This document shows positions 52,770 through 62,864 of a DNA stretch of 64,000 bases, piece after piece. The stretch is taken from positions 297,675-361,674 of the forward strand of contig JAJDCY010000010.1 of assembly GCA_029260595.1 (NCBI GenBank), given 5' to 3'. Every line of letters begins with the position of its first letter. The stretch's first letter is position 1. A program made the translations under genes and the position numbers. The notes below the pieces were generated by a model. That model had not been told where the DNA came from and searched no databases. It saw only the letters and a list, made by a program, of their open reading frames with translations. The stretch comes from Phycisphaeraceae bacterium. GTDB lineage: Bacteria; Planctomycetota; Phycisphaerae; Phycisphaerales; Phycisphaeraceae.

Positions 52770-55223
52770 ATGAGATTTCGAGTGAACAAGTGGCGGTGGT
52801 GCGGGGTGTTAGCGTTGATGGCTGCGTGGGTGTGGGCATCGGCGTCGGCCGGCGTGCTTGCGCGGGATCAGGTCTCGCCAAACTCACTTGTCGCGGACCA
52901 GTTGGTTGCGTTGGCGCGGGTGAGTCTGGGCAACGGTGGTGAGCCGCGCGACGATCAGGTGGTGCGCGCACAGATCCTGCTTGAGTTGGCCAGTGAGGTG
53001 AGCCCTGATGATCCGTCGGTTTGGCGGTTGCGGATGGAGCTTGCCCGGCAGTTGGGTGATGGGGATACGGAGTTGGCGGCGTTGCGGCGGTACTGCTCGT
53101 TGTCGCCACGAGACGACGCGGCGCAGCTTGAGCTGACGAGCCGGTTGATCGGCGATTACCAAACGCTGCCCGATCGTGTTGATGCGATCGGCAGGATGCT
53201 CGACGGGTCGGCGGCGTCGATGTTCAGCGAAGCGCTGCGGTCACGGCTGGCGTCGATGGCGGCCGGGTATGCGTTGGAGATCGGCGACTCTGACACATTT
53301 GTGATGCGTTTGAAGCAGGCGGTGTCGCTGGACGTGACGAACGCGCACGCCGCGGCGCTGACGTATCAGTGGGCGCTGTCGCGCGGTGCGCCGGTCGAGC
53401 AGATTGGGTCGGCGCTGATGTTGATGGTGCGGGCCAACCCGCTGGACTCACAGCCGCGGCGGGCGTTGGCGGATTTGTTGGCGTCGCAGGGCGCGTACCG
53501 AGACGCGGCGCAGCAGTACGAGATCGCGCAGCGCCTGGCGACCGAGCCGCCGACCGAAGCGATCATTTACCGATGGGTCCTGAGTCTCGCAGCGCTGGGT
53601 CGAAGCGAAGACGCGATTGGTTTGGTGCGCGAATACGAGGCGCTGCTCGGGGCGAGGGAACGGGCGCAGTCGCCGGCAACAAGCGACGCCGCTACGGAGG
53701 GCGATGCGGCGGTTGAACTGCCGCGTGTCTCGGTTGATCTGGAGTTGCTGCGCCTGGCGGTGTTGCAGAAGCAAGGCCAAACCGCGCGGGCCGAGGGTTC
53801 GTACGGGCGGCTTGAGGCAATGATGCGGGCGCAGCTCGATGAGCAGGCCGACAAGGGGCGCGCCGAGTTGCTCTGGTTGGGATTGATCTTTGGCGATCGA
53901 GCGGTCGATGCGGCGGAGTTGGATGGGCTCGAGGAAGAGCGCCCCGATCGGGCCCGATGGGTCGCGTGCCTGCGCGGGTGGGCCGCGCTTCGAAATAGTC
54001 AGTTGGCGCAAGCCGAGGAGATCTTTCGGCCGCTAGCCGAGGAGAATATCCCACTGGCGTTGTACGGGCTGGCGCAGGCTACGGACGTCGAGGGGGTGAT
54101 TCCGCGGGCGGACCTGTTGCGGCGGGTTGTGGCCGCGGCACCCGGCGAGTTGCTTGGGATGATGGCCGCGTGGGATCTGTTGGATGCGGGTCAGGACGAA
54201 CCGGGCACGGCCCCGGGTGCTGCGTTGGCGGAGGCGATCGAGCAGTGGCCGGATGTGCTGACATCGCCCGACCCGATCGGTGCGCCCTGGGTGCAGCTCA
54301 GCCTGGAGTTCGATCAGGCTCGGTATCGGTACCTCGATCCAATCGCCGCCCGGCTGACACTCCGCAACGCGACGAGCCTGCCGCTGTCGCTGGGTGAGGG
54401 CGGGTCGTTGCCGACGCGGTTGTTCCTGTATGTCTCGCCGCGGCGGGCGGGTGAGTCAGTCGGTGATATGCCGCCGATCGTGATCGATCTGCGGCGACGG
54501 ATACGGCTCGGGCCGCTGGAGTCTCTGGAAGTGCCGACGCGGATTGACCGCGGCGACCTGGGGCTGTTGCTCAAGGCCAATCCGTTCGAGTCGATCCATT
54601 TCGGTGTGACCGCTGTGCTCGATCCGCGTGTCGGTTCGGGCAGAGGGCATGCGACCGGGCTGCTCGGAACGCGCCAGAGCGTCAAGCTCGTGGAGCGTCC
54701 GGCGGTGCCCGCGACCCAGGCAGCGATCGACCTGTGGTTGGCTGTGCTGGCGGAGCCGGACCCGATCGAGCAGTTCGAAGCGGTCGCGCGCCTTTCGCGG
54801 CTGATCGCGATGATCGGGTCGGCGCCCGAGTCGGTGACGGGTGGGGCGGAGTTGATCGGGCGGGTGTCCGAGGCGTTGGACGGGTATTACGAGTCGTTGG
54901 ATGACCCGGTGCGGCGGGCGTGGGTCGTGCGGTACATGCCGCAGGAGGTTCGTGGCGAGCAGGCGTGCCCGGGCGTTCATCGCGCCGCGGAGCGCAGCGA
55001 CGAGACGCTGGTGCGTGTGCTTTATCTGGCCACGCAGATCGGGGACGGTAGCTCGCCGATCATCGATGCGGCGCTGCGGGCGGGCGATCAGCGAGTGGTC
55101 CGATTCGCCGAGGGGTTCCGCAACGGCTACATCATTGAGAAGCAGCAGCGCGAAGCGGCGGAGGCCGCGGCGGCGGCACGGGAGGCGGAGGCGGCGGAAC
55201 AGGCGGGCGGGCCGGGCAGGTAG
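52770..55223 (+). CDS. Large exported protein with TPR-like repeats
   Basis: An 817-residue protein with an N-terminal signal (GVLALMAAWVWASASAG). Residues 40-470 are helical and Ala/Leu-rich with TPR-like spacing (ALADLLASQGAYRDAAQQYE, LALYGLAQATDVEGVIPRAD). Residues around 500-620 are beta-rich (LRNATSLPLSLGEGGSLPT). The C-terminus is an Ala/Glu-rich coiled stretch (EAAEAAAAAREAEAAEQAG). Probably a periplasmic scaffold; function unknown. Confidence 0.75.
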   Translation: MRFRVNKWRWCGVLALMAAWVWASASAGVLARDQVSPNSLVADQLVALARVSLGNGGEPRDDQVVRAQILLELASEVSPDDPSVWRLRMELARQLGDGDTELAALRRYCSLSPRDDAAQLELTSRLIGDYQTLPDRVDAIGRMLDGSAASMFSEALRSRLASMAAGYALEIGDSDTFVMRLKQAVSLDVTNAHAAALTYQWALSRGAPVEQIGSALMLMVRANPLDSQPRRALADLLASQGAYRDAAQQYEIAQRLATEPPTEAIIYRWVLSLAALGRSEDAIGLVREYEALLGARERAQSPATSDAATEGDAAVELPRVSVDLELLRLAVLQKQGQTARAEGSYGRLEAMMRAQLDEQADKGRAELLWLGLIFGDRAVDAAELDGLEEERPDRARWVACLRGWAALRNSQLAQAEEIFRPLAEENIPLALYGLAQATDVEGVIPRADLLRRVVAAAPGELLGMMAAWDLLDAGQDEPGTAPGAALAEAIEQWPDVLTSPDPIGAPWVQLSLEFDQARYRYLDPIAARLTLRNATSLPLSLGEGGSLPTRLFLYVSPRRAGESVGDMPPIVIDLRRRIRLGPLESLEVPTRIDRGDLGLLLKANPFESIHFGVTAVLDPRVGSGRGHATGLLGTRQSVKLVERPAVPATQAAIDLWLAVLAEPDPIEQFEAVARLSRLIAMIGSAPESVTGGAELIGRVSEALDGYYESLDDPVRRAWVVRYMPQEVRGEQACPGVHRAAERSDETLVRVLYLATQIGDGSSPIIDAALRAGDQRVVRFAEGFRNGYIIEKQQREAAEAAAAAREAEAAEQAGGPGR

Positions 55224-55299
55224 CGGGCCAAGCTCACGACGCATTGTCCAATTCCATACGCCGTATGCACACGCTGGTTCCATGCAGCGTGTTGATCCC

Positions 55300-56091
55300 T
55301 TATCGATCGCGGTAGAGGCCGAAGACGACCACGGTGGCGAACCGCCCTAGCGGCGGGACTTTGAGCAGGTAGTGGTCGAGCTTGTGCAGCGCGACGGCGA
55401 GCGGCCAATTGTTGGGGAACATCGGCCAGAGGCGACTGGTGAGTTGGAACTCGCGTCGGACGATCCGATCGAACGGTTTAGCGAACTGGTTGATCGCGTC
55501 GTCGTCGAGGGGCTTCTCGTCTTCGGTTGGTTCGAAGATGTAGTACGGCACGCACTTGCGCAGGGCGTGCAGCCATCGGCTGTTGATCACCGGTTCGGCG
55601 AAGACCGCGACGCCGCCGGGTCGCAGCCGGTCGTAGACTTGCTCGGCCAAGCCTTCGAGCGGGATGTGGTGCAAGGCGGCGTACCCGATGATCGCGTCGA
55701 AGCTCTGGCCGGGGAATGCGTCGGTGAACTGCCCGGTGACTTGGAGCTTGACGCGGTCAGACACCCCGTTGACGTGGGCCCGCCGCCGGACCATCTCGGT
55801 TGACTTCGCACTTAGATCGTACGCGTGAACGTTTGCACCGTTGTGCGCACAGATCGATGCGTCGATCCCGTTACCGCAGGCGACCTCGAGTGTGTCCTTA
55901 CCTTTGAGCGGGGCGAGCAGGTGGTAGTAGTACTCGCGTGGGAAGATCGTGTTGGCCGGCGGAGTGGTGTAGCGCACGCGGTCTCGCGCACAAAGCGGAT
56001 CGATGCCGCGGGCGGCCTCCTCGGCGTAGTGGTGCTCGAAATACTCGATCTCTCGCGCCAGTCGTGGGTCATTGGCGACGGCTTGTGACAT
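55300..56091 (-). CDS. Class I SAM-dependent methyltransferase
   Basis: A 263-residue methyltransferase. The SAM motif is DTLEVACGNGIDASICAHNG, followed by VHAYDLSAKSTEMVRRRA and the post-motif RPGGVAVFAEPV. The N-terminus REIEYFEHHYAEEAARG resembles small-molecule or lipid methyltransferases. ATG 56091 has GAGG about ten bases upstream. Substrate not inferable. It is convergent with the TPR protein gene and divergent from the M16 peptidase gene. Confidence 0.85.
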   Translation of the reverse strand: MSQAVANDPRLAREIEYFEHHYAEEAARGIDPLCARDRVRYTTPPANTIFPREYYYHLLAPLKGKDTLEVACGNGIDASICAHNGANVHAYDLSAKSTEMVRRRAHVNGVSDRVKLQVTGQFTDAFPGQSFDAIIGYAALHHIPLEGLAEQVYDRLRPGGVAVFAEPVINSRWLHALRKCVPYYIFEPTEDEKPLDDDAINQFAKPFDRIVRREFQLTSRLWPMFPNNWPLAVALHKLDHYLLKVPPLGRFATVVVFGLYRDR

Positions 56092-56335
56092 GGTGGGCGA
56101 TCCTCGCTGGGTGTCCCGGAAACCGCGGGCGCACATTGGCCGGTCGTAGCGGTGCTACCGGTTGTATCGGTTAGCTGAACGGCCGGGTTGACTGGGCACG
56201 CGACGATCGGGGAACCAGGGGGTTGGATTCGCGTATGATCGGTGGCCGGCGGGGTAAACTCGCTCGCTCCCCGGGATTTTTGCCCAGTTGCCCGCGACAT
56301 GCGGCCTTGGGGGCTTAAGAAAAAAGGAAATTGCC

Positions 56336-59236
56336 GTGGCTCTGAAGCGAATCTGCCGACTGTTAGTGCTCTGGGGCGTTGCGTTGGGGTTGGGCTGCGG
56401 CGTGGCGCGCGGCGGAGACGCTGCTGCGGTCAATGTGAAGGAGCCATCGGCGATGTCTTATCGCGTGTTGCAGGAGCGGCCTGATCGGCTGTTGGTCGAG
56501 CTGCCGAACCGGATGATCGTGGTAGCACAGGAAGTCCGGACGACGCCGATCGTTTCGGCGCACGTCTGGATCAAGACCGGGTCGCTGTTCGAGCAGGAGC
56601 ACGTCGGGGCGGGGCTGTCGCACTTCCTTGAGCACCTGCTTGCGGGCGGATCGACGTCGACGCGACCCGAGGCAGAGAGCAACGCACTTCTCGGTGCGAT
56701 CGGCGCGCAAACGAACGCGGCGACCAGCCTGGATACCGTCCGCTACTACATCAACACGACGAGCGAGCACGCGGGGCAGGCCTTGGACTTGCTCAGCGAT
56801 TGGATGCAAAACAGCCTGATCACGCAGGAGGAGTTTGATCGCGAGCGGTCGGTGATCCAGCGTGAGTTCGAGATGGGCCAAGGCGACCCGGGGCGGGTGT
56901 TCTGGAAGCTCACGCAGCAGGCGCGCTTCGGCGATCACCACCCCGGCAGGCACCCGACGATCGGGTACCTCGAAGATTTCTTGTCGATCACGCGCGACGA
57001 GATCGAGGCGTTTTATCGACGGATGTACGTGCCCAACAACATGGTGTTTGTGGTGGTCGGCGACATCGACAAACAGGCGGTGGTCGATCGCATCGCACGG
57101 CTGTGGAGCGACGTTGTGCCTGGTGAGCTGCCCGAGGTCGGGTTCCCCGACGACCCGCCGGTATCGCAGCCGATCGCCGTGAGTGGCGCGGCGAATATCG
57201 ATCAGCCGCGGCTTCGGCTGGCGTGGGTCGGTGCGCGGCTGTCGGGTGAGAGCGACTACGAATTGGATTTGATCACCACCATTCTTGGTGACGGCGAGTC
57301 CAGCCGGCTGGTGCGGTCGGTGCGTGACGACCAGCGGCTGGTTAACACCGTCAGCGCTTACAACATGAGCTTCGCGTGGGGCAAGGGGATCGTCGCGATT
57401 GACGCGGCCGTGCAGGTGCCGTCGATGCCGGACGATTCCGATGTCGAGGAGGGGGCGTGGCGGCAGCAGCATATCGAAGCGGCGAAAGAAGCGATCCTCG
57501 ATCAGGTCCGCCTTGTGCGTGAGCAGGGCGTGACGGATGAGGAAGTCGCCAGGGCCAAGCGCAAAGCCGTCGCCGATGTCGTCTATCACGCGCAGTCGGC
57601 GCAGGCATTGGCGGGGCGGTTGGCGCGGGACCTGATCGGGATGAGTGATCCGGACTTTCTTCAGCGGTATGCGCGTGACGTGCAGGGGGTGTCGGCTGAG
57701 GCGATTCAGGCCGCAGCGAGGCGGGTGTTGGACCCCGAACGGCTGATCACAATCGAGTTACTGCCGACGGCGGGCGAGCAGGCGACCACGGCGATGTCGC
57801 GGCCGACGCTGCCCGACGGTGAGGCGCCCGGGGTTGAGCCGTTTGACCTGGATAACCGGCGGATCCTCGCCAAGCTGCGGGAGGGTGCCGGCGGCGATGC
57901 GGATCCGTTCAATGCGGTCGAGGTTCAGCCGACGAAGCGGTACGTGATGTCGAACGGGCTACGGCTGTTGGTTGGTCGCAGCACGGTTGTGCCCGCGGTC
58001 GCGATCCAGGTGTACCGCCTGGGCGGGTTGTTGGCTGAGGAGCCCGGGCGTGAGGGCGTCGCGAATGCGGCGGACATGATGCTGATGAAGGGGACGACGA
58101 CCCGCAGCGCACAGGAGTTGGCCAAGCAGATCGAGGACCTTGGCGCGAGCCTCTCGACGCTTTGCGGTAACAACACGTCGTATGCGCGGGCGGTCTGCCT
58201 GCGTGAGGATTGGCCGGCGGTGATGGAGTTGCTTGCGGATGTGACTCTTAACCCGACGTTCCCCGAGGATGAGTGGGAGAAGCTGCGGCCGCGCCTGCTC
58301 GCGGCGATTGAGCGCGAGGCGGACACCTGGCGCGGCGAATTGGGTATGCGGTTTCGTGAGGCCTATTTCGGCGAGCACCCCTGGGCTGTCTCGCCGCTTG
58401 GACGTGCGGTAACGGTCGAGTCGTTGACTACCGATCAACTCCGGGAGTATCACCGACATCACCTGGGCGCGGCGACGACGGTGGTCGCTGTATTTGGTGA
58501 CGTCGATCCCGACCGGGTCGCGGCCGAAGTTGAGCGGCTGCTCGGTGGGATGCCGGCGGTGGCGGAGGCAGAATGGGATCCGACGGCTGCACAGCCGCCG
58601 GCGGGGTCGGTGATCGCTGTTCGCACGGACAAGCCGTTGGCCGCGGTGCAGATTGGATTTGGACCGGGTGTGACACGCGACCATCCGGATTACCCGAAGC
58701 TGCAGGTGCTGACGCGCGTGCTTAGCGCGTTTCCGACGGGATGGCTTGAGCAGGAGCTACGCGGCAGGGGCCCGGGCCTCGTCTACGCGGTGGGCGCGCG
58801 GCAGGCCACGGGTGTGATCCCCGGGTATGTTTCCGTTCTGTTCAACACACAGCCCGAGTCGGTTGGCGAGGCGGTCACACGCACGATGGCGGTGATCGAT
58901 CGGGCTATAACGACAGCCGTCGATGAGCCGACGCTCGCACGGGCCAAGGCCAAGACCCTCATGGACGAGGATCTTTACAAGCAGTCCAATTCGGATCGCG
59001 CGGCGGATGCGGCGCTGAATGAGTTGTTTGGGTTGAGCCAGGAAGAAGCCGAGCGGTTCCGCCTGACAGTTCAGCAGCTAACCAGCGAAGGGCTGCAGTC
59101 GATCGCGCAGCAGTATCTTCGTCAGCCTGTAGCGGTGGTGCTTAGCCACCAATCCCAGTCGCAAGCCGAACTCCGCGAAGCGGTCGGTTTGGCTAAGCCG
59201 GTTGCGGAGCCTTCCGCAGCGGTTGCTGATGAGTAG
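56336..59236 (+). CDS. M16 family zinc metallopeptidase, two fused M16 halves
   Basis: A 966-residue periplasmic peptidase (pitrilysin/insulinase superfamily). GTG 56336 follows AAGGAA by seven bases and starts a signal sequence (LLVLWGVALGLGCGVARG). The first half has the inverted zinc motif HFLEH (about residues 98-102) with the downstream Glu in QREFEMGQGD. The second half, from about residue 520 (YVMSNGLRLLVGRSTVVPAV), has the fold but GVANAADMM in place of HxxEH, so it is catalytically dead and serves to close the chamber. This is the usual one-chain arrangement. Confidence 0.92.
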   Translation: MALKRICRLLVLWGVALGLGCGVARGGDAAAVNVKEPSAMSYRVLQERPDRLLVELPNRMIVVAQEVRTTPIVSAHVWIKTGSLFEQEHVGAGLSHFLEHLLAGGSTSTRPEAESNALLGAIGAQTNAATSLDTVRYYINTTSEHAGQALDLLSDWMQNSLITQEEFDRERSVIQREFEMGQGDPGRVFWKLTQQARFGDHHPGRHPTIGYLEDFLSITRDEIEAFYRRMYVPNNMVFVVVGDIDKQAVVDRIARLWSDVVPGELPEVGFPDDPPVSQPIAVSGAANIDQPRLRLAWVGARLSGESDYELDLITTILGDGESSRLVRSVRDDQRLVNTVSAYNMSFAWGKGIVAIDAAVQVPSMPDDSDVEEGAWRQQHIEAAKEAILDQVRLVREQGVTDEEVARAKRKAVADVVYHAQSAQALAGRLARDLIGMSDPDFLQRYARDVQGVSAEAIQAAARRVLDPERLITIELLPTAGEQATTAMSRPTLPDGEAPGVEPFDLDNRRILAKLREGAGGDADPFNAVEVQPTKRYVMSNGLRLLVGRSTVVPAVAIQVYRLGGLLAEEPGREGVANAADMMLMKGTTTRSAQELAKQIEDLGASLSTLCGNNTSYARAVCLREDWPAVMELLADVTLNPTFPEDEWEKLRPRLLAAIEREADTWRGELGMRFREAYFGEHPWAVSPLGRAVTVESLTTDQLREYHRHHLGAATTVVAVFGDVDPDRVAAEVERLLGGMPAVAEAEWDPTAAQPPAGSVIAVRTDKPLAAVQIGFGPGVTRDHPDYPKLQVLTRVLSAFPTGWLEQELRGRGPGLVYAVGARQATGVIPGYVSVLFNTQPESVGEAVTRTMAVIDRAITTAVDEPTLARAKAKTLMDEDLYKQSNSDRAADAALNELFGLSQEEAERFRLTVQQLTSEGLQSIAQQYLRQPVAVVLSHQSQSQAELREAVGLAKPVAEPSAAVADE

Positions 59237-59273
59237 TTGCTAGCCGCTCACTCTGATTACGGCACGCTCTGGG

Positions 59274-60854
59274 CTACGCCTTCGCGCGGTACTTGCCTCG
59301 GCTGCGGGCGACGCCTTGTTTGTTCGCGGCCAGGTGTTCGAGGATGTGGTAGACGGTCTCCACGTGGTGCGGGTCACCCATGCGGTCGGCGATCTGCTCT
59401 GCGGTGGCCGGCTCGGCGTGCTCCTGGAGGAATGCGACCACGCGGTGTTGCAGCGCGATCACCGCTTCGGCCGCCTTCTTGCCGGCTTCGACGCCGGGTT
59501 GGTGGTATGCGTTGATGTTGACCAGTGTCGCGTAGAAGCCGACGGCACGCTCGTACAGAGCGATCAGCGCGCCGAGTGATCGGGCGTCGAGTTTCTCGAT
59601 CGTGATGGTGATTGACCCGCGGCCGCCGTCGTAGAGCGCCTCGCGCGTGCCCTGCCAGAAACCGCTTAGGTAGTCGCCGCTGGTGATGCCCGGGTCGACC
59701 TCGGGTGCGTGCTTGCGCGCCGCGGGTTGGCGGTCCTGCAGGACGACGATGAACGTGGCGAAGAAGTTATTCACCCCGTCGCGGAGCTGCTGGATATATG
59801 CGTGCTGGTCGGTTGAGCCCTTATTGCCGTAGACCGCGATGCCCTGGTGGACGACCTGCCCGCCCAGGTCGTATTCCTTGCCCAGCGACTCCATCACGAG
59901 TTGCTGCAGGTAGCGGCTCATGAGCAACAGCCTGTCTTTGTAGGGGAGGACGACCATGTCCTTGCTGCCTCGCCCTTCGGTGGCGAAGTGCCACAGCAGT
60001 GCCAGCCGCGCAGCCGGGTTCTTATTCGTGTCTCGCTTGCGCGTGATCGTGTCCATCTCGGCTGCGCCTTGCAGCATGGCGGGGGCGTCGACACCCTGCA
60101 GCGCGGCTGGTAGCAGGCCGACCGCGGACATCAGGCTGGTCCGCCCGCCGACCCAGTCCCACATCGGGAAGCGACGGAGCCAGCCTTGTTCGGCCGCGTG
60201 GCGATCGAGCTGGCTGCCCTCGCCGGTCACCGCGACGGCTTGCGGGGGTAGTGGGAGGCCTTTGCGCTGCATCGCGGCTTCGATCTCGAGCATCCCGTTG
60301 CGCGTCTCTTTCGTGCCGCCGGATTTCGAGATCACGACCACAAGCGTGCTCTTGAGACGCGCCCCGAGGCTGTCGATCAGCCGGTCGACGCCGTCCGGGT
60401 CGGTGTTGTCGACGAAGTGGGGCTTGAGCTTGTCGCGCTTGGTCGTCATCGCGTCCGCGACGAGTTGCGGGCCGAGCGCGCTGCCGCCGATCCCGACGAC
60501 GATCAGATCGGTGAAGCGAGCGGCGGTTGGCGGGGTGATCTTTTTGTTGTGTACGTCGGCCGCGAATGTCTCGATATCCTCGACGGTCTTCTCAATCAGG
60601 TCGGTGAGTTGCTGGTTGGGCGCGAGGTGCGGGGCGCGCAGCCAGTAGTGGCCGACCATGCGCTGCTCGTCCGGGTTGGCGATATCGCCGGCTTCGAGCG
60701 CGTTCATCGCGTCGTAGGCGCGAGAGATGGCGGACTCGGACTCCTCAAAGAACTTTTCGGGGAAGTCCAGGCGCGACGCATCCAGCGTGATGCCGACGGC
60801 TGGGCAGGTGCATAGATGTTTTCGGTAACGCCGCCAGAGTGTTAGACGATCCAT
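59274..60854 (-). CDS. pgi: Glucose-6-phosphate isomerase with extra C-terminal domain
   Basis: Interconverts glucose 6-phosphate and fructose 6-phosphate. Blocks: [71 protein letters not shown] (catalytic His) and [16 protein letters not shown]. After the usual end there are about 60 more residues ([20 protein letters not shown] and on to [17 protein letters not shown]) that look like a small winged-helix. GGGAGG precedes ATG 60854. It lies 47 bases after a lipoprotein gene on the same strand. Confidence 0.95.
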   Translation of the reverse strand: MDRLTLWRRYRKHLCTCPAVGITLDASRLDFPEKFFEESESAISRAYDAMNALEAGDIANPDEQRMVGHYWLRAPHLAPNQQLTDLIEKTVEDIETFAADVHNKKITPPTAARFTDLIVVGIGGSALGPQLVADAMTTKRDKLKPHFVDNTDPDGVDRLIDSLGARLKSTLVVVISKSGGTKETRNGMLEIEAAMQRKGLPLPPQAVAVTGEGSQLDRHAAEQGWLRRFPMWDWVGGRTSLMSAVGLLPAALQGVDAPAMLQGAAEMDTITRKRDTNKNPAARLALLWHFATEGRGSKDMVVLPYKDRLLLMSRYLQQLVMESLGKEYDLGGQVVHQGIAVYGNKGSTDQHAYIQQLRDGVNNFFATFIVVLQDRQPAARKHAPEVDPGITSGDYLSGFWQGTREALYDGGRGSITITIEKLDARSLGALIALYERAVGFYATLVNINAYHQPGVEAGKKAAEAVIALQHRVVAFLQEHAEPATAEQIADRMGDPHHVETVYHILEHLAANKQGVARSRGKYRAKA

Positions 60855-60901
60855 GCGGGCCTCCCGTGGAAGGGGGTTGTGATCGATGCGGGACGCTGTT
60901 G

Positions 60902-61387
60902 TTACTTCGGGGACCTGACCAGCAGGCGGTGCCGCGTTCCGCTTCGCCGATCGGTCGGCGCGGTGGCGGCGAGCATGTCGTGGTCCGGCGCGTGGTAGAG
61001 TTCGACCAGCAAGACCGGTTCAGCCAATTCGGGCGTGAGCAGGCCGCCGACGGGGAACGTCTCGCCGTGTCGGTTGACGAAATAGGTCAAGTCGAAGACC
61101 GGTGTGCGGCCGATGGGCAACTCGATCACCGGTTGGACATACTGTTGGTTGATCCACAACTGCACGTCGCGGAAGTGTGTGACGGTGCGGTTGGTCACGG
61201 CGAGGGACGTCCCGTCGCGTTCGATCACGATGTCCAGGTCGGGCCCGTGCGGCGCGAGGTCGGGGTAGGGGACTTTGGACCAGTGGTCGGCGTAGGCACG
61301 GGCGTTAACCGGAGTGTCGGGCACGCGGCATCCTGCGACAGTCAGCAACGAGATCAAGACGATTTGGGATAGATGGGTAAGGCGCAT
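60902..61387 (-). CDS. Unknown lipoprotein, 161 residues
   Basis: ATG 61387 starts the signal [18 protein letters not shown] with a good lipobox (VAGC); AGAGGA lies upstream. The mature part is beta-rich ([37 protein letters not shown]) and may be an immunoglobulin-like or carbohydrate-binding fold. No family recognised. It is upstream of pgi on the same strand. Confidence 0.72.
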   Translation of the reverse strand: MRLTHLSQIVLISLLTVAGCRVPDTPVNARAYADHWSKVPYPDLAPHGPDLDIVIERDGTSLAVTNRTVTHFRDVQLWINQQYVQPVIELPIGRTPVFDLTYFVNRHGETFPVGGLLTPELAEPVLLVELYHAPDHDMLAATAPTDRRSGTRHRLLVRSPK

Positions 61388-61425
61388 CGTGGCCGATCCT
61401 CTCGGGCGCTGCACAGTGAACAGCC

Positions 61426-61441
61426 TATAATGACCGGCATG
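61426..61441 (+). promoter_or_regulatory. Candidate -10 element placing transcription start at the dus ATG
   Basis: TATAAT at 61426-61431 with seven bases to ATG 61439. Transcription would begin at or one base before the start codon. No Shine-Dalgarno is visible. Confidence 0.5.
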
Positions 61442-62485
61442 ACGCGTATCGGCAAGCTACAACTGGACGCGCCGTTCTTCCAAGCGGGATTGGCGGGGTA
61501 TTCCGACGCGGCGATGCGTCTGGTCGCGCGGCGGCATGGCTGTCCCTACGCGGTGACCGAAGCCATGCTCGACCAGTTTCTGATCCGCGGCGGCAAGGGC
61601 CTGCGCGAGGCCGAACTTGTCGACGCCGACCACCCCATCGCCGGGCAACTGATGGGCTCGCACCCGGACGACATCGCCGAGGGAGCGCAGGTATTAGCCG
61701 GGCTCGGTTACGACGTGATTGATATCAACTTGGCCTGCCCGGTGAAGAAGATCCGTAAGAAAAGTCGTGGCGGGCACCTGTTGCAGGTTCCCGATGAGGC
61801 GATTGCGATTCTTGCGGCGGTGCGCGACGCGGTGCCCGCGGCGATCCCCTGCACGGTCAAGCTGCGGCGTGGCACGGACGATTCATCTGAAGCCGAGGCA
61901 CGCTTTCACCAGATTTTTCAGGCGGTGATCGAATTGGGGTATGCGGCCGCGACCGTGCATGGGCGGACAGTCGATCAGAAATACAACGGCCCGTCGCGGT
62001 GGTCGTTCTTAAAGGATCTGGTTGCGCGGTATCGCGGTCGAATCCCGATTTTCGGGTCGGGTGATATCTGGCAGGCGTCGGACATCTTCACGATGATCGA
62101 GCAGACCGGGGTCCAGGCTGTCAGCGTCGCCCGCGGGTGCATTGGGAATCCGTGGGTCTTCGCACAGGCCCGCGCGTTGATGGCCGGCGATGCGGAGGGT
62201 GGCAGGCGACCGCCGACCGTCGCCGAGCAACGGGCGGTGTTGCTCGAGCACTTCGATTTGTCCGTGGGGCTGCACGGCGAGCGGCGTGCCGGGATGATGA
62301 TGCGCAAGTTCGGGATTAAGTTTTCGCGACACCACCACGACCCGGACGTGGTCGCCAAGGCCTTCATCGCGGTCAAGAACCTGGCCGATTGGCGCGGCGT
62401 GCTCGACGATCATTACGCGATCGATTCAGACCCGACCGCCACGGCAGGGACGGAGCCGTGCGCCTCGCTCGAATTGTCCGCGTAA
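61439..62485 (+). CDS. dus: tRNA-dihydrouridine synthase
   Basis: FMN enzyme that reduces uridines in the tRNA D-loop. The 348-residue chain starts IGKLQLDAPFFQAGLAGYSD and contains VIDINLACPVKKIRKKSRGG with the catalytic Cys, TVKLRRGTDD, AATVHGRT and IPIFGSGDIW, SVARGCIGNPW for FMN. ATG 61439 is preferred over ATG 61430, since the latter overlaps the TATAAT element. It converges with a small lipoprotein gene, nine bases apart. Confidence 0.93.
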   Translation: MTRIGKLQLDAPFFQAGLAGYSDAAMRLVARRHGCPYAVTEAMLDQFLIRGGKGLREAELVDADHPIAGQLMGSHPDDIAEGAQVLAGLGYDVIDINLACPVKKIRKKSRGGHLLQVPDEAIAILAAVRDAVPAAIPCTVKLRRGTDDSSEAEARFHQIFQAVIELGYAAATVHGRTVDQKYNGPSRWSFLKDLVARYRGRIPIFGSGDIWQASDIFTMIEQTGVQAVSVARGCIGNPWVFAQARALMAGDAEGGRRPPTVAEQRAVLLEHFDLSVGLHGERRAGMMMRKFGIKFSRHHHDPDVVAKAFIAVKNLADWRGVLDDHYAIDSDPTATAGTEPCASLELSA

Positions 62486-62494
62486 TCGCCCGGC

Positions 62495-62740
62495 CTATGG
62501 CTGCGCCGGGTTGACCATCTCTTTGAAGCGTTCCTCTGAGATCTTGCGGACCTGCGAGGATTGGAGTGTGACCTCGTCGCCGGTTGCCGCGTCCTTAAAG
62601 CGGATCGCGCCGCTCTGGTCGTGGCGTTTCTGGTTCCAGTTGTCGGTGTAGTACACCTTGCCGGATGCGGGGTCGGTGACGGAGTAGTACGTGCAGCCGG
62701 TGGCGAGCAGGCAGGCGGCCAGGGCGAGTGTTCGCAGCAT
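62495..62740 (-). CDS. Small lipoprotein, 81 residues
   Basis: LALAACLLATGCTYYSVTDP is a lipoprotein signal with lipobox ATGC. The mature part (SGKVYYTDNWNQKRHDQSGA, GDEVTLQSSQVRKISEERFK) is short and polar. AGGAG stands nine bases before the ATG. Unknown function; it is 124 bases downstream of the kinase-like gene and perhaps separate from it. Confidence 0.78.
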   Translation of the reverse strand: MLRTLALAACLLATGCTYYSVTDPASGKVYYTDNWNQKRHDQSGAIRFKDAATGDEVTLQSSQVRKISEERFKEMVNPAQP

Positions 62741-62864
62741 GGTTGGGTTCTCCTAAAGAGGGATTCGCACTGTTGGGTATCGTGCAGGGTCGCGGTGGGG
62801 GTTGAGAAAAACTATTGCGGTGGGGCGGGAATTACGGCGTGTTGTGCCGGTTGAATCGGCTCAT

